From Vulcanimicrobium winogradskyi (GTDB lineage: Bacteria > Vulcanimicrobiota > Vulcanimicrobiia > Vulcanimicrobiales > Vulcanimicrobiaceae): a DNA stretch of 64,000 nt. This document shows positions 42,329-51,128 of this stretch, in pieces. Under the pieces are notes generated by a model, which searched no databases, had not been told where the DNA came from, and worked only from the letters and a program-made list of their open reading frames with translations. Each line of letters opens with the position of its first letter. Position 1 is the stretch's first letter. Made by a program: the position numbers and the translations under genes. Location: positions 806,001-870,000 of the forward strand of contig PLDA01000003.1 in the NCBI GenBank assembly GCA_003134965.1. The letters run 5' to 3'.

Positions 42329-42889
42329 TCAGCCACACTGCAAGCGGCCGTTCCTGTTTGCGATGTCCGCACCACGGCACGCCGAGGCGTTGATCGACGA
42401 CGTCGTCCGCGCACCGTTTCCGGCCGGGCAGTTCGCAGTGAGGACCCCGCCGTTCATCGTCGCGTTCGTGCAGCTCTGCTGGTACGAGCCGGCCGGGAGC
42501 CTGCCGTTGCCGCCATAGCCGTTGTTGCCGTATCCGTTATTGCCGTTGTTGCCGTATCCGTTATTGCCGTTGTTGCCGTATCCGTTATTGCCGTTGTTGC
42601 CGTATCCGTTACCGTTCCCGCGGCCGCGGCCGTACCCGTTCGAGTTGCAGGTAAGCTGACCGTTGCTGTTCGCGATGTCGCCGCGGCGGCAACTGCTCAG
42701 ACCGATGCTGCTGCGCACCCTATTGCCCTGGGGCGCAGTGCATCGGGCGGTCAACACGTCGCCATTGACGCGAATGTTCGTGCATGATTGCTGGTAGGAA
42801 CCGGACGGTATATTCTGCGCCGATGCGGTTCCAAGGGTCATTGCGGCGAGCGCGACGGCGGCGGTGAGACTCAGAGCGGTTCGTTTCAT
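42329..42889 (-). CDS. Secreted protein with two CVNH (cyanovirin-N-like) domains
   Basis: 186 residues from the ATG at 42889. The signal peptide ends at ASA-Q25. Two CVNH-type modules flank a glycine/asparagine linker: the first at about 28-81 begins IPSGSYQQSCTNIRVNG and ends DIANSNGQLTC; the second at about 132-186 begins LPAGSYQQSCTNATMNG and ends DIANRNGRLQC. The linker (82-131) is built of NNGNNGYG repeats. CVNH domains are carbohydrate-binding, so a secreted lectin is likely. The target glycan is unknown. Confidence 0.85.
   Translation of the reverse strand: MKRTALSLTAAVALAAMTLGTASAQNIPSGSYQQSCTNIRVNGDVLTARCTAPQGNRVRSSIGLSSCRRGDIANSNGQLTCNSNGYGRGRGNGNGYGNNGNNGYGNNGNNGYGNNGNNGYGNNGYGGNGRLPAGSYQQSCTNATMNGGVLTANCPAGNGARTTSSINASACRGADIANRNGRLQCG
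42521..42611. repeat. 24-bp tandem repeat (3.8 copies) within the lectin linker
   Basis: The unit GTTGTTGCCGTATCC plus GTTATTGCC is repeated in register without interruption and encodes the Asn/Gly/Tyr linker of the CVNH protein. Copies are identical, which suggests recent slippage expansion and possible length polymorphism. Confidence 0.93.
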
Positions 42890-43045
42890 AGTCGGACCTT
42901 TCAACGATGCGGCAAGGTGCCGAATGTAGGACCTGCACCACGTTCCCACCGGAGGCAGTCTGATCACAACGACGCGGCTCGAAAGGATACTTTTGCCAGG
43001 AGTTTCCGAGAATTCGCTGGCGAGCGGTTGGCCGTCGCCGACACG

Positions 43046-43342
43046 CTAGCCGCCGGCCATGGCGCCGACGATCAAGAACGGCTCGGTCCCCGTTGCGACC
43101 GCGTCGGGGAGCGGCGCGTCCGGGAGCTCATGTGACAGATCCAGGCCGCAAGCGAAGAACCGCACGAACGGCCGGCGCTTCTGCGTGACGTGGTCGCGGA
43201 TCGTCCCGCGCAGCATCGGATAGCCGGCCTCGAGCGCGTCGAGGATCGAGCGCAGCGTCGCCGGGCCCTCGACGTCGAGTTCGACCTCGCTGCCGACGCG
43301 CGCCAGGGTCCGCAAATGCCACGGGACCACGACCCGAATCAC
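43046..43342 (-). CDS. MoaD/ThiS-like ubiquitin-fold sulfur-carrier protein
   Basis: 98 residues with the beta-grasp pattern (IRVVVPWHLRTLARVGSEVE, then TLRSILDALEAGYPML) and a C-terminus ending AMAGG. The exposed terminal Gly-Gly is the site of adenylation and thiocarboxylation in MoaD, ThiS and relatives. GTG start overlaps the stop of the BNR-repeat gene by 4 bp. No molybdopterin or thiamine gene is near, so a classical role is unlikely; a function tied to the coupled BNR protein is more plausible. Confidence 0.8.
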   Translation of the reverse strand: MIRVVVPWHLRTLARVGSEVELDVEGPATLRSILDALEAGYPMLRGTIRDHVTQKRRPFVRFFACGLDLSHELPDAPLPDAVATGTEPFLIVGAMAGG

Positions 43343-44454
43343 GGCAGCGTCTGCACCTCGACGGAGAGCACGGCCGGCAGATCCCGGACGATGGGAGCCC
43401 AGTGGTCGCCGGCATCGGCCGACGCGTATACCTGACCGCCGGTCGTTCCGAAGTACACACCGCAGGAGTCGAGCGAGTCGACGGCCATCGCGTCGCGCAG
43501 CACGTTGACGTAGCAGTCACCCTGCGGCAGACCGTTCGTCAGCGCTTCCCACTCGTTGCCGCCTGTCCGGCTGCGATACACGCGCAGCTTCGCATCAGGA
43601 ACAAAGTGCTCGGAGTCGCTCTTGATCGGGACGACGTAGACGGTGTCGGGCTCGTGCGCGTGCACGTCGATCGGAAAGCCGAAGTCGGTCGGCAGGTTCC
43701 CGCTGACCTCGCGCCACGACTCGCCGGCGTCGTCGCTTCGCATGACGTCCCAGTGCTTCTGCATGAACAGCACGCTCGGGCGCGAGGGGTGCAACGCGAT
43801 GCGGTGCACGCAGTGGCCGACCTCGGCCGTCGGGTCGGGGATCTGTTCGGAACGCAGGCCGTTGTTGATCGGTCGCCACGTCTTGCCGCCATCGTCGGTC
43901 CGAAACGCGCCCGCCGCCGAGATCGCGATGAAGATGCGGTCCGGATTGCTCGGGTCGATGAGGATCGTGTGCAAACACATCCCACCAGCGCCCGGCTGCC
44001 AGAACGGCCCCGATCCGTGCTCGCGCAAGCCCGGGAGCTCGGCCCACGACATCCCGCCGTCCACCGAGCGAAACAACGCCGCATCTTCCACGCCGGCGTA
44101 AACGGTATCCGGATCGCTCAGCGACGGTTCGAGATGCCAGACGCGCGCGAACTCCCACGGGTGGGCCGTGCCGTCGTACCATTGGTGGGTACCGGGGACG
44201 CCCTCGTACGCAAACTTGTTGTCCACCTGCATCCACGTCTTGCCGCCGTCGTCGGAGCGTTGGATGATCTGGCCGAACCAGCCGCTGGACTGCGATGCGT
44301 ACAGGCGGTTCGGGTCGACCGGCGAGCCCTTCACGTGGTAGATCTCCCAGCCCGCGAAATGCGGCCCGCTGATCTCCCACCGATCGCGTTTTCCGTCCGC
44401 CGTCATCACGAACGCACCCTTGCGCGTCCCGACGAGTACCCGAACTCCGCTCAT
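43339..44454 (-). CDS. BNR/sialidase-like beta-propeller protein
   Basis: 371 residues with at least four Asp-box (BNR) motifs of the S-x-D-x-G-x-x-W type: RSDDGGKTWMQV, RSVDGGMSWAEL, RTDDGGKTWRPI and RSDDAGESWREV, with a later SADAGDHWAPI. This defines a sialidase-type beta-propeller. No signal peptide is visible and catalytic residues of true sialidases are not apparent, so an enzymatic role is doubtful. It is translationally coupled to the MoaD/ThiS-like gene. Confidence 0.8.
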   Translation of the reverse strand: MSGVRVLVGTRKGAFVMTADGKRDRWEISGPHFAGWEIYHVKGSPVDPNRLYASQSSGWFGQIIQRSDDGGKTWMQVDNKFAYEGVPGTHQWYDGTAHPWEFARVWHLEPSLSDPDTVYAGVEDAALFRSVDGGMSWAELPGLREHGSGPFWQPGAGGMCLHTILIDPSNPDRIFIAISAAGAFRTDDGGKTWRPINNGLRSEQIPDPTAEVGHCVHRIALHPSRPSVLFMQKHWDVMRSDDAGESWREVSGNLPTDFGFPIDVHAHEPDTVYVVPIKSDSEHFVPDAKLRVYRSRTGGNEWEALTNGLPQGDCYVNVLRDAMAVDSLDSCGVYFGTTGGQVYASADAGDHWAPIVRDLPAVLSVEVQTLP

Positions 44455-44547
44455 CCGCTCCTCTTTCTTGGGCGCCTTGCCGACGAGGAATCATCCGGCC
44501 CGGGCGATCGGGCTCCCTGCTCCGGCGACGCACCCTCGGAAAAAGAA

Positions 44548-44568
44548 GAGGGCGCCTTCGGCGCCCTC
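44548..44568 (-). terminator. Intrinsic terminator of the DUF5069 gene
   Basis: GAGGGCGCC and GGCGCCCTC form a perfect 9-bp stem with a 3-base loop, 8 bp beyond the DUF5069 stop on the minus strand and followed there by a T-rich tract (TTCTTTTTCC). Confidence 0.88.
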
Positions 44569-44576
44569 GGGTCGGC

Positions 44577-45029
44577 TTAGACTCCGCCGGTCCGTTTCGG
44601 GACCGAGCGGCCCTCGTCGAGGTCGAGCAGATCCGGCCACGTCGTGACGTCCGTGCGATCCGGCGCGACCTTGGCGCGCAGCGTCTCGAACGACGCCAAG
44701 CTCTCGCCGGTCGGCTTGTGACCGAGCGTGTCGCGGTTGAAGCGCTCGATCTCGAGTTGCGTCTTCTTCTGGACGAGCGGCTTCACGTATGCCTCGATGG
44801 CGGGCTCGTGACTGGCGTTCTTCGTGACGTCCGAGACCACCGACGAGAGCTTCTTCCCGTCGATTCCGAATTCCGCGAACAGCGCTTGGTCCATCGGGCA
44901 ATCGTAGACATACTCGCCGATGGTGCCGTTCGCGACCATCTTCGCTTTGTCGATCGTGCGCGCGAGCTGGACGATGCCGAGATACTTCTCGTGGACGCTA
45001 CGCGGAAATGCAGTGGTGGTGGCGTTCAT
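44577..45029 (-). CDS. DUF5069 family protein
   Basis: 150 residues with the conserved opening FPRSVHEKYLGIVQLARTID, the GTIGEYVYDCPMD core and a C-terminal WPDLLDLDEGR, all characteristic of DUF5069. No signal, no known biochemical function. ATG at 45029; AGAAAGG lies upstream. Transcribed alone, divergent from the lytic transglycosylase. Confidence 0.82.
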   Translation of the reverse strand: MNATTTAFPRSVHEKYLGIVQLARTIDKAKMVANGTIGEYVYDCPMDQALFAEFGIDGKKLSSVVSDVTKNASHEPAIEAYVKPLVQKKTQLEIERFNRDTLGHKPTGESLASFETLRAKVAPDRTDVTTWPDLLDLDEGRSVPKRTGGV

Positions 45030-45250
45030 TCAGATTTGTGCCTTTCTTATTTGGCATTCCCAAGAACCCGGCGCGGTTTCGCCGGTTTCCGTTTTCGCGT
45101 GCTTTTCCAAGAAAAATCTCTCACTTTTTCGGTTGAACTCCGGTTCAGATGCGAGGGCGGGGCCTCGCTTGCACATGCACAAGTGGCGGGGGTCACGGAA
45201 TCCGCGTGCGACTCAGGTTCGGCCCTCGCGCGGTCGACCACAAATCACCG

Positions 45251-46153
45251 ATGTTCTCTTTCCTCGGTCTCTCTTCGCGCATTTCTCTCGCCGCCGCGCT
45301 CCTCTTCACTGTTGCGGCGCCGCTCGTGATCTGCGCGTCGGCCGAGGCGCAGCCGACCTCCGGCGACGCACTGGTCGCTCGGTACGCCGGTGCACTGGGG
45401 ACGGCGAACGCCCGGCTTCCGCTCGCTGCGCGGCGCGACCTCGCCGAGCGCGTGCTGTTGTTGTCGTCGTACTACAAAATCGACCCGTGCCTGCTCGCTG
45501 CGCTCGTCACCGTCGAGTCGGCGTGGCGCGCGCGCGCCGTCTCGCCGGTCGGCGCGCTCGGCTACGGACAGCTGATGCCCGGGACCGCGTCGGCGTTGCG
45601 CGTCGACCCGCTCGAACCGTACGAAAATCTCGACGGCACCGCGCGGTATCTGCGTCGAATGCTGAACCGCTTCGCCGGCCGCGACCAGCTGACGCGAATG
45701 CAGCTCGCACTCGCCTCGTACAACGCCGGCGCCGGCGCGGTCGACCGCTACCACGGAATTCCGCCGTACCGCGAGACGCGCGCGTACGTGGCGAACGTGC
45801 TGCGCACGCGTCAGACGTTCGTTGCGTCGATCGGGATGCGCGGCTCGAACGACGTTGCGCCGCTGCTCGCGCGGGTCACGCCCTCGCCGCGCCACGCCTC
45901 CGTCACGTCGCGCAAAGCGCATCGCAACGGCGGGCGGCTCGCGCTCGCAGCGGCGGCGAAGCGCCCGTATCACTCGCCGTACTTGGACGCGACGGATCCA
46001 AACAGCGTTCCGCTCGAGACGCCGCCGCCGGTGCGCTTCGAGACGTCGCGCTCGTTCGTTGCGCGCTTCTTGGGCCTTCGGCATCGCGTCGCCGCGGCCG
46101 CAGCCACGCCGGCCGCCGCTCCCGACGCGACCACGCTCACCGCCCCCTACTGA
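45251..46153 (+). CDS. Secreted lytic transglycosylase (SLT/goose-lysozyme fold)
   Basis: Cleaves glycan strands of peptidoglycan. 300 residues from the ATG at 45251; the signal peptide ends near AEAQ at 34. The catalytic glutamate is Glu89 in VTVESAW, followed by SPVGALGYGQLMPGTA and ASYNAGAGAVDRYHGIPPY, the three SLT signature blocks. The last 110 residues are a basic, low-complexity tail ending in Ala/Pro. Its products are the kind of anhydro-muropeptides that the nagZ-anmK-murQ operon recycles. Confidence 0.9.
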   Translation: MFSFLGLSSRISLAAALLFTVAAPLVICASAEAQPTSGDALVARYAGALGTANARLPLAARRDLAERVLLLSSYYKIDPCLLAALVTVESAWRARAVSPVGALGYGQLMPGTASALRVDPLEPYENLDGTARYLRRMLNRFAGRDQLTRMQLALASYNAGAGAVDRYHGIPPYRETRAYVANVLRTRQTFVASIGMRGSNDVAPLLARVTPSPRHASVTSRKAHRNGGRLALAAAAKRPYHSPYLDATDPNSVPLETPPPVRFETSRSFVARFLGLRHRVAAAAATPAAAPDATTLTAPY

Positions 46154-46213
46154 GCGAGGGTTCGTTCGTAAGGCGGACGAAGCGTCCGGCTCCCGAGCTT
46201 TGGAGCTGAAGCG

Positions 46214-47218
46214 ATGTTTGTACGCGTGCCGATACGGACGATTTCCGCGCTCATCGGTATGTTGGCGCTCTTTGCCGGCCTCGCTGGGACACGTTCTGTG
46301 GATGCCGCCGCGCCGGACACTCCTCCCGCCGACGTGTCGAAGGCGATGATCGGCTTTTCCCATCCGGTCGTCTTCACGATGGCGCTCGGCGACACGGCGA
46401 CGAACGGGAAGATCGCCGTGCTCATGGCCACTCGACTCCGGGAAAACGGAAAGCGGAACGCCGGCCCGGTACGCAGCGACGCGTGGATCGTGCCCGAGGG
46501 TCAGTGGACGCTCGCGGACTATCTCAACCAATGCAGGCGGGACCCCGGCCACACGCGCGGGGCGTTCATCGTCTTGCCGCCGTCGAGTGCGAATTCGACG
46601 GACAACTACATCGCGCTTCTCCGTACGTCGACCGACGTGACGCTCAGCATCATGGTGGCGGAATGTCACCCGACCGCCGCAATGCCGGCGCCGAGCGCTT
46701 CCGCGCCGGCATCCGCACCGACCGCCGCGCCTGACGGCGAAACGTCCGTCGTCTGGGCGTCCTACGCGCAGTCCGGAAAGTACGGTCGCACGCAGATCGA
46801 GTTCTTTCCGCTTGCGGTGCTGACGTCGGTCTATCTGGCGTTTTCGCCGCAGCGCACCTACCAGACGACGACGACGACGGTGTTTCCGACGATAGCGCCG
46901 ATCCCGCCGGGCGGCGAGCGCTCGACGGTGCAGACGCAGCAATCGAACGTGCTGAACCCGTCGGGAACGGCATCGCTGCAAGGCAATGTGCTCACCGCGT
47001 TCGGCGGGAACGGCCTCGGCTCGACCATCGGCGGGCAAACCGCCCCCGAGGGGCAAGCTGTCCGCGCTGCCGATGACGCGATCGGCCACCTGCTCAACGA
47101 ACAGCTCAACCGGATCTGCACCGCCCCGCAAGCGCAGCCGCAGCCGAACTCGCCGCCGTCGCTCGCGCCGATGGCGATCCCGGCACCGAACGAGGAGCAT
47201 CCGTTCTGCAGTTGGTGA
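46214..47218 (+). CDS. Secreted hypothetical protein
   Basis: 334 residues. Signal peptide (FVRVPIRTISALIGMLALFA) with cleavage near DAA at 33. Mature part: a domain of about 115 residues with two cysteines (NQCRRDPGH and VAECHPTA), a Pro/Ala/Ser linker, a hydrophobic strand-rich centre (FFPLAVLTSVYLAFS), a Thr-rich stretch and a Pro-rich C-terminus with two more cysteines. No family recognised. It follows the transglycosylase by 60 bp on the same strand and may be cell-envelope associated. Confidence 0.6.
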   Translation: MFVRVPIRTISALIGMLALFAGLAGTRSVDAAAPDTPPADVSKAMIGFSHPVVFTMALGDTATNGKIAVLMATRLRENGKRNAGPVRSDAWIVPEGQWTLADYLNQCRRDPGHTRGAFIVLPPSSANSTDNYIALLRTSTDVTLSIMVAECHPTAAMPAPSASAPASAPTAAPDGETSVVWASYAQSGKYGRTQIEFFPLAVLTSVYLAFSPQRTYQTTTTTVFPTIAPIPPGGERSTVQTQQSNVLNPSGTASLQGNVLTAFGGNGLGSTIGGQTAPEGQAVRAADDAIGHLLNEQLNRICTAPQAQPQPNSPPSLAPMAIPAPNEEHPFCSW

Positions 47219-47319
47219 TCGTCCGGTAAGCGATGCGACGGCGCGAGCTTCGCGTGTTCGGGCCCGATCACGCTCGTGCGCGAGGGCGCCCCGCCGCGCA
47301 CTGAGGACGCCATGACGGA

Positions 47320-48222
47320 CTACGGCGGCGTGCCGTAGGCGGGCGCGCCGGCCGCGCGTTCCCGCGCGAGGATCGCGTCGCAGCGATCCCGGAAGTAATA
47401 GCACACCTGTCTGGAAAGTGCGAACACCTCGGGGAGGTGGAAGCCGGCCGGCGGCGATTGCGCGGGGAAGTTCTGGCGCGGTCGCGGCGTATGGCCGCGC
47501 GGGTAAACGAACGGCCACGGAAACGCGACAACCTCCGTGTACCCATCGTCGTAGCGCACGCGGCATCGCCAGTAGATGTAGGTAAGGTCGCCGCGCGTTT
47601 CCTCGGAGAGATTGTCGCAGAGTCCGCCGCCGCCGAGGATATCGGCGGGAAAACCGTTCGCGGTCTGGTCGTAGCGTTTCATCGTCGAGGCGCTCCCGCC
47701 GCCCGCACCGCCCGTTTGCGCGGGCCCTTCGGCGAGCGCGCGCTGCGCCGAGGCGATCGTGCTGCGGAACTGATCGTCGAGGGAGGCGATCTGGCTCGAC
47801 GTGTACGTCCCGCGTGCCGATGCGACGGGCCGCGGCTGGGGGCTTGCATGCGGTCGCGTCCGCGCGATTTCGTGCGGCGCGACCGCCGGCGGCGGAGCAG
47901 TGCGCGCCTGCACGCGCGGGGCGGTCGCTCGGCGCGGCACTGCGGGGGCCGCGCTCACTCTCGGGACTGGGGTCGGCGTCGCCTGCGGCCTCGGGGTCGC
48001 GGTCGGGACCGGCGTCGGCGCGGGCGTCGCGCGCTCGACGGTGATGCGCGCAGCCACCGTGTCGAGGTCGCGCTCCGGCGGTGTGCGCGGCCCCAGCCGG
48101 GCGAGCCACCCCAAGAGGCCGCCGCCGAACGCGTGCACCAGCAGGGAGAGCCCGACGGCGACGAGCACGGCACGCCGGCGGCGCCCCGGGCTCGCAGGGA
48201 AAAGGCTCAAGCGGGATCCCAC
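47320..48222 (-). CDS. Membrane-anchored proline-rich protein, TonB-like architecture
   Basis: 300 residues: a cytoplasmic basic N-terminus, one membrane helix (AVLVAVGLSLLVHAFGGGLL), an extended Pro/Ala/Thr-rich spacer (about 60-135) able to cross the periplasm, and a C-terminal domain of about 130 residues. That domain contains TYIYWRCRVRYDDGYTEVVA and four cysteines. The layout resembles TonB, but the C-terminal sequence is not a recognisable TonB domain and no exbB/exbD is adjacent. It may be an atypical TonB partner for receptors such as the one at 51852, or an unrelated envelope protein. Confidence 0.55.
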   Translation of the reverse strand: MGSRLSLFPASPGRRRRAVLVAVGLSLLVHAFGGGLLGWLARLGPRTPPERDLDTVAARITVERATPAPTPVPTATPRPQATPTPVPRVSAAPAVPRRATAPRVQARTAPPPAVAPHEIARTRPHASPQPRPVASARGTYTSSQIASLDDQFRSTIASAQRALAEGPAQTGGAGGGSASTMKRYDQTANGFPADILGGGGLCDNLSEETRGDLTYIYWRCRVRYDDGYTEVVAFPWPFVYPRGHTPRPRQNFPAQSPPAGFHLPEVFALSRQVCYYFRDRCDAILARERAAGAPAYGTPP

Positions 48223-48294
48223 CCGCCTATCTTCGCCGCGGTTCCTCCGAATGAGGCCGGAAACGCCGAGGGCTTACCGCTCGGCCTTCGGTGT

Positions 48295-49272
48295 CTAGCG
48301 CGGGCGGGTTTGCTCTCGCTCGAAGAACTCGTGCAGCCACGAGACGACGTTTTCATCGATGTCGAACGCATGGAGCCGTACGAACAGTTCTGACCGGTGC
48401 TCCGGGGCCGTCAGCCAGTGGTAGTGCAGCAACACCGGCGCACGGGCCGGCCACGGAACGCTTCCGCCCGCACCGGGAGCCAAAAGATGCAACGGCACGT
48501 TGTATCGAGCGTCGTACACCTCGACGCTACGCGCCCGGGCATGGATTGCAACGCTCAGTGCGGCCTGGCTGGAACCCCACCACTCGCTCGCCGCGTCGCC
48601 GACGAAACCCGTCGACGCGTACACCGAGAGCGCGCTCCCGCGCAAGGGCCGCAAATCGCGCTCGCGTGACACCTCGAATACGCGATGCGTTTCCCGGAAG
48701 ACGCCGAGCGAGCGCCGGGCTATGCAGAATCCGCCGTTATAGCTCGCGCGAAGACGCGTGCCGTCGATTGATGCTCTCACGAGCGGCAAGGCGTCCGCCG
48801 CGATGCCCGCAATCGCGCACATCGAAGACCAGTAGGCGTCGAGCGGATCGTCCGGACCCGCGGACGCCGAGCCCTTCGCATCGACCGGCCGAATGCCGAC
48901 GTCTGCGCGCGTGAACGACGGCGGGCGAACGAACAGCATGTCGGAATCGAGCACCGCGACGTACGCCGAGCCGAGGTGCTGCTCCGCCCAACTACCGGTC
49001 ACGATACGATTGATCGTCAGGTACGGACTGCCGGTCACGTTCAGCGGCTCGCAGACGTAACGCACGTCGAGATCCGCCAACTGTTGCTCCGAGCGGTACG
49101 ATATCGGCAGGCTTGGCCGTGGGTTCACGGCCACCACGGTCGCCTTCGCATAACGTCCGCCGAATCGCCGGATGCTCTCGCACAGCAGGAGCGCCTGCGC
49201 CTCGATCGCCGTCCCTTCGATGCAGCAGACGAACGTGAGCTCGTCGGAAGCGATTTCAGCGAGCGGCGGCAA
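48295..49272 (-). CDS. Putative glycosyltransferase (GT-A fold)
   Basis: 325 residues. Asp109-Ser-Asp111 within YVAVLDSDMLFVRPP is a DxD-type metal/nucleotide-sugar motif placed where GT-A enzymes have it; SYNGGFCIARRS resembles the acceptor-side NGG loop of GT8-like enzymes, and a late VLLHYHW supplies a possible metal-binding histidine. TTG at 49272 is the annotated start, without a good ribosome site, so the true start may differ by a few codons. It borders the recombination-scarred region to the right. Substrate unknown. Confidence 0.62.
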   Translation of the reverse strand: MPPLAEIASDELTFVCCIEGTAIEAQALLLCESIRRFGGRYAKATVVAVNPRPSLPISYRSEQQLADLDVRYVCEPLNVTGSPYLTINRIVTGSWAEQHLGSAYVAVLDSDMLFVRPPSFTRADVGIRPVDAKGSASAGPDDPLDAYWSSMCAIAGIAADALPLVRASIDGTRLRASYNGGFCIARRSLGVFRETHRVFEVSRERDLRPLRGSALSVYASTGFVGDAASEWWGSSQAALSVAIHARARSVEVYDARYNVPLHLLAPGAGGSVPWPARAPVLLHYHWLTAPEHRSELFVRLHAFDIDENVVSWLHEFFEREQTRPR

Positions 49273-49827
49273 CTTGCCGTACGGCGGCGTTGTACTCGGC
49301 TACCGCTTGCAAGAGCGGAGCAGCATCACGTCCACCGGCCCACGCGATGTCGCACGCGCCGAGTTCACGGTCGCACGGAGTGGGAACGGCGACGAAAACG
49401 ATATCGCATAGCCCAAATCGGCGTCGCCGTTGCGACTGGTCGACGTTTTGTTGCTAGACACCGAGAATGCACCCTTTCCTCATATTTTGACACGGCATGG
49501 CAAAACCGAGAACGCACCGATCCGGCAGGCTGGCAGGCTGACAGGCCCGCTTGGCGGCTCGAGTGTCAAACTCCGCTCCTCTTGCGTGAATCTGAATGGG
49601 TTCTAGCGGCAGACGCCCGGCGGTTCACGACTCCGACTTCGCGTTCGCGGGACGTGCGGGCTCCAGTTGCTACAACTCGCTCAGATGTCGCGAAAGAGCC
49701 CTGTTCCTCCCGGTACCCGCTCGGGTTACCGGCGATGTCAGGCGGGATAATTCCGCCTCCCGAATCGAAGCGACGAGACCGTCCTAATCCGCTGCCTCCG
49801 CCTGTCGGAAGCCCATGCCGGCCAAAG

Positions 49828-50145
49828 GACCTGGTCTATCTCAACACGCGCGGCAAGCCAGTCGTCGCCTCAAACCTTGGGCGTTCGTGGCGCGCCCTTC
49901 GCCTAAAACTAGCGCTGCCCCAGCACGTGCGGCTCTATGACATGCGCCACGAGCACGCCTCGCTGCTGGCCACCGCCGGCGTGCATCCGAAGGTCGTGCA
50001 AGAACGTCTCGGCCACTCGTCGATCCGGCTAACGATGGACACGTATTCACACCTCATGCCGGGCATGCAACGGGAAGCGGTGACGGCGGTCGCCGCAATG
50101 TTGGTTACCCCCGGCGTTACCCCCAACACGAACGAAGGGACGTAG
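49828..50145 (+). pseudogene. Tyrosine-recombinase (integrase) C-terminal fragment
   Basis: The last 105 residues of a phage-type integrase are intact: DLVYLNTRGKPV, then the RxxH box in YDMRHEHASLLATAGVHPKV, then QERLGHSSIRLTMDTYSHLM with the second His and the nucleophile Tyr. Upstream of about 49828 the frame remains open but the sequence no longer resembles an integrase, so the N-terminal arm-binding and most of the core are gone. It ends 27 bp before the att-like tRNA copy, the usual position of an integrase. It lies outside the segment bracketed by the two att copies, implying a second, older element to the left. The 550-bp stretch 49273-49827 holds no other gene I can support. Confidence 0.82.
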
Positions 50146-50171
50146 CAGCGCGCTACATCCCTTCGTGGATC

Positions 50172-50221
50172 TGGCTCCCGGAGTTGGACTCGAACCAACG
50201 ACCCGCTGATTAACAGTCAGC
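50172..50221 (-). repeat. Attachment-site copy: 3' 50 bp of tRNA-Asn
   Basis: Identical over 50 bp to 58014-58063, the 3' part of the tRNA-Asn gene including the anticodon arm, T arm, acceptor end and CCA. The 5' part is absent here; after it comes unrelated sequence. This is the signature of integration into the tRNA gene and marks the distal end of the element. Confidence 0.92.
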
Positions 50222-50406
50222 GGGTCGCGACCGGCACCGCGCCGATTTTGGCAGCAACTGCGGCATTTTTTCAGTTATAGACCGGCTAATTGGGCCACCG
50301 ATTGGACTACACGAAGTCGAAGTCCTTCCATCGCCTAGCCTCTTTCTCTACCCACAATGCAAGTAGCCATATTCAGCCCGGTCCATGCCGATATTAACTT
50401 CACAGA

Positions 50407-50604
50407 GTGCCTCGACCATCAAGCAAGGAGCTTGGTACGCTCGGCTGGATCATCTCCGTTCTCGCCTTCGCGGCAATCGCAACCTTGTGGCACTTCCGCG
50501 AAGCCATCCACGCGATCGCTGTCGAGTCATTGAGAGCGGAATCCCTACGGTGCAAGCGCTGGCGCGCTAGCCGTCGCGTTGGTCATGTTCGAGATGGCCC
50601 ATAA
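50407..50604 (+). CDS. Possible small membrane protein
   Basis: 65-residue frame from a GTG, with one likely transmembrane helix in LGTLGWIISVLAFAAIATLW followed by a charged tail. Codon use looks coding, but there is no ribosome site and no family. It may be a remnant. Confidence 0.25.
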   Translation: MPRPSSKELGTLGWIISVLAFAAIATLWHFREAIHAIAVESLRAESLRCKRWRASRRVGHVRDGP

Positions 50605-50735
50605 CCGTCAAGAATGTATGCGTACGCCGCCCCGACAGCGGCGGTCCTGATGAATACCAAGTACGCCAGGGCGAAGTCATCGAGGATCTGCCCCTAATCG
50701 GGACGATCAGCTGAACGTAGACACTGAGGCACTTC

Positions 50736-51125
50736 ATGAGAGGGCTAAAAAAGGATTCGGACTTCTTGAAATCGGCGAAGGACGGCAATCCGTTCGCGAA
50801 GTGGTTCTTCAAGAACGTCGAGGCATCATTCCGCACGCACTGGACCTATGGAAGCAGCATCGTTCACGCATCTCCGGTCGACATCCCGAATGTCATCGTA
50901 CCGCGGCCCGACAACCATTTCACGGTCAACGTCGACAGCCGCATGAAGGCACCGAACAAGACCATCGCCGACCTCACGCAGCGCTGCTTCTCCGCCATGG
51001 GGCTCATCCGTTGGCGTTTCGCACTGCCGTTCACGGACGAGCATACCTTGTGGTCGACCGAGTTTCAGCGCGTCGCCGACCGCCGCAAGGACGAGCCGAC
51101 GGACATACGGAGCACGCACGACTAA
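50736..51125 (+). CDS. Hypothetical protein on the integrated element
   Basis: 129 residues, cytoplasmic, basic N-terminus (RGLKKDSDFLKSAKDGNPFA), then WFFKNVEASFRTHWTYGSSI and VHASPVDIPNVIVPRPDNHF. The histidine-containing helix resembles, weakly, the C-terminal part of DUF5677-type proteins, so this could be a truncated relative. A strong hairpin terminator begins 3 bp after the stop, which supports a genuine transcription unit. Moderate confidence that it is a gene; function unknown. Confidence 0.5.
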   Translation: MRGLKKDSDFLKSAKDGNPFAKWFFKNVEASFRTHWTYGSSIVHASPVDIPNVIVPRPDNHFTVNVDSRMKAPNKTIADLTQRCFSAMGLIRWRFALPFTDEHTLWSTEFQRVADRRKDEPTDIRSTHD

Positions 51126-51128
51126 GAA

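Noticed and set aside
42521..42611. Regular short repeats resembling a CRISPR array
   Set aside because: The copies are contiguous with no spacers and stay in frame with the lectin gene; they encode its linker.
45245..48109. 954-codon open frame on the minus strand
   Set aside because: It crosses the transglycosylase and secreted-protein genes on the other strand. Its protein has the Arg-rich composition of an antisense shadow and no motifs.
49256..49411. Minus-strand phrase CDIVFVAVPTP resembling the NAD-binding part of a UDP-sugar dehydrogenase
   Set aside because: Only a short unsupported stretch, no start, no continuation; too weak to call a pseudogene.
48976..50145. 389-codon frame read as a full-length integrase
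   Set aside because: Only the last 105 codons resemble an integrase; the front half is antisense to the glycosyltransferase gene and non-coding DNA.
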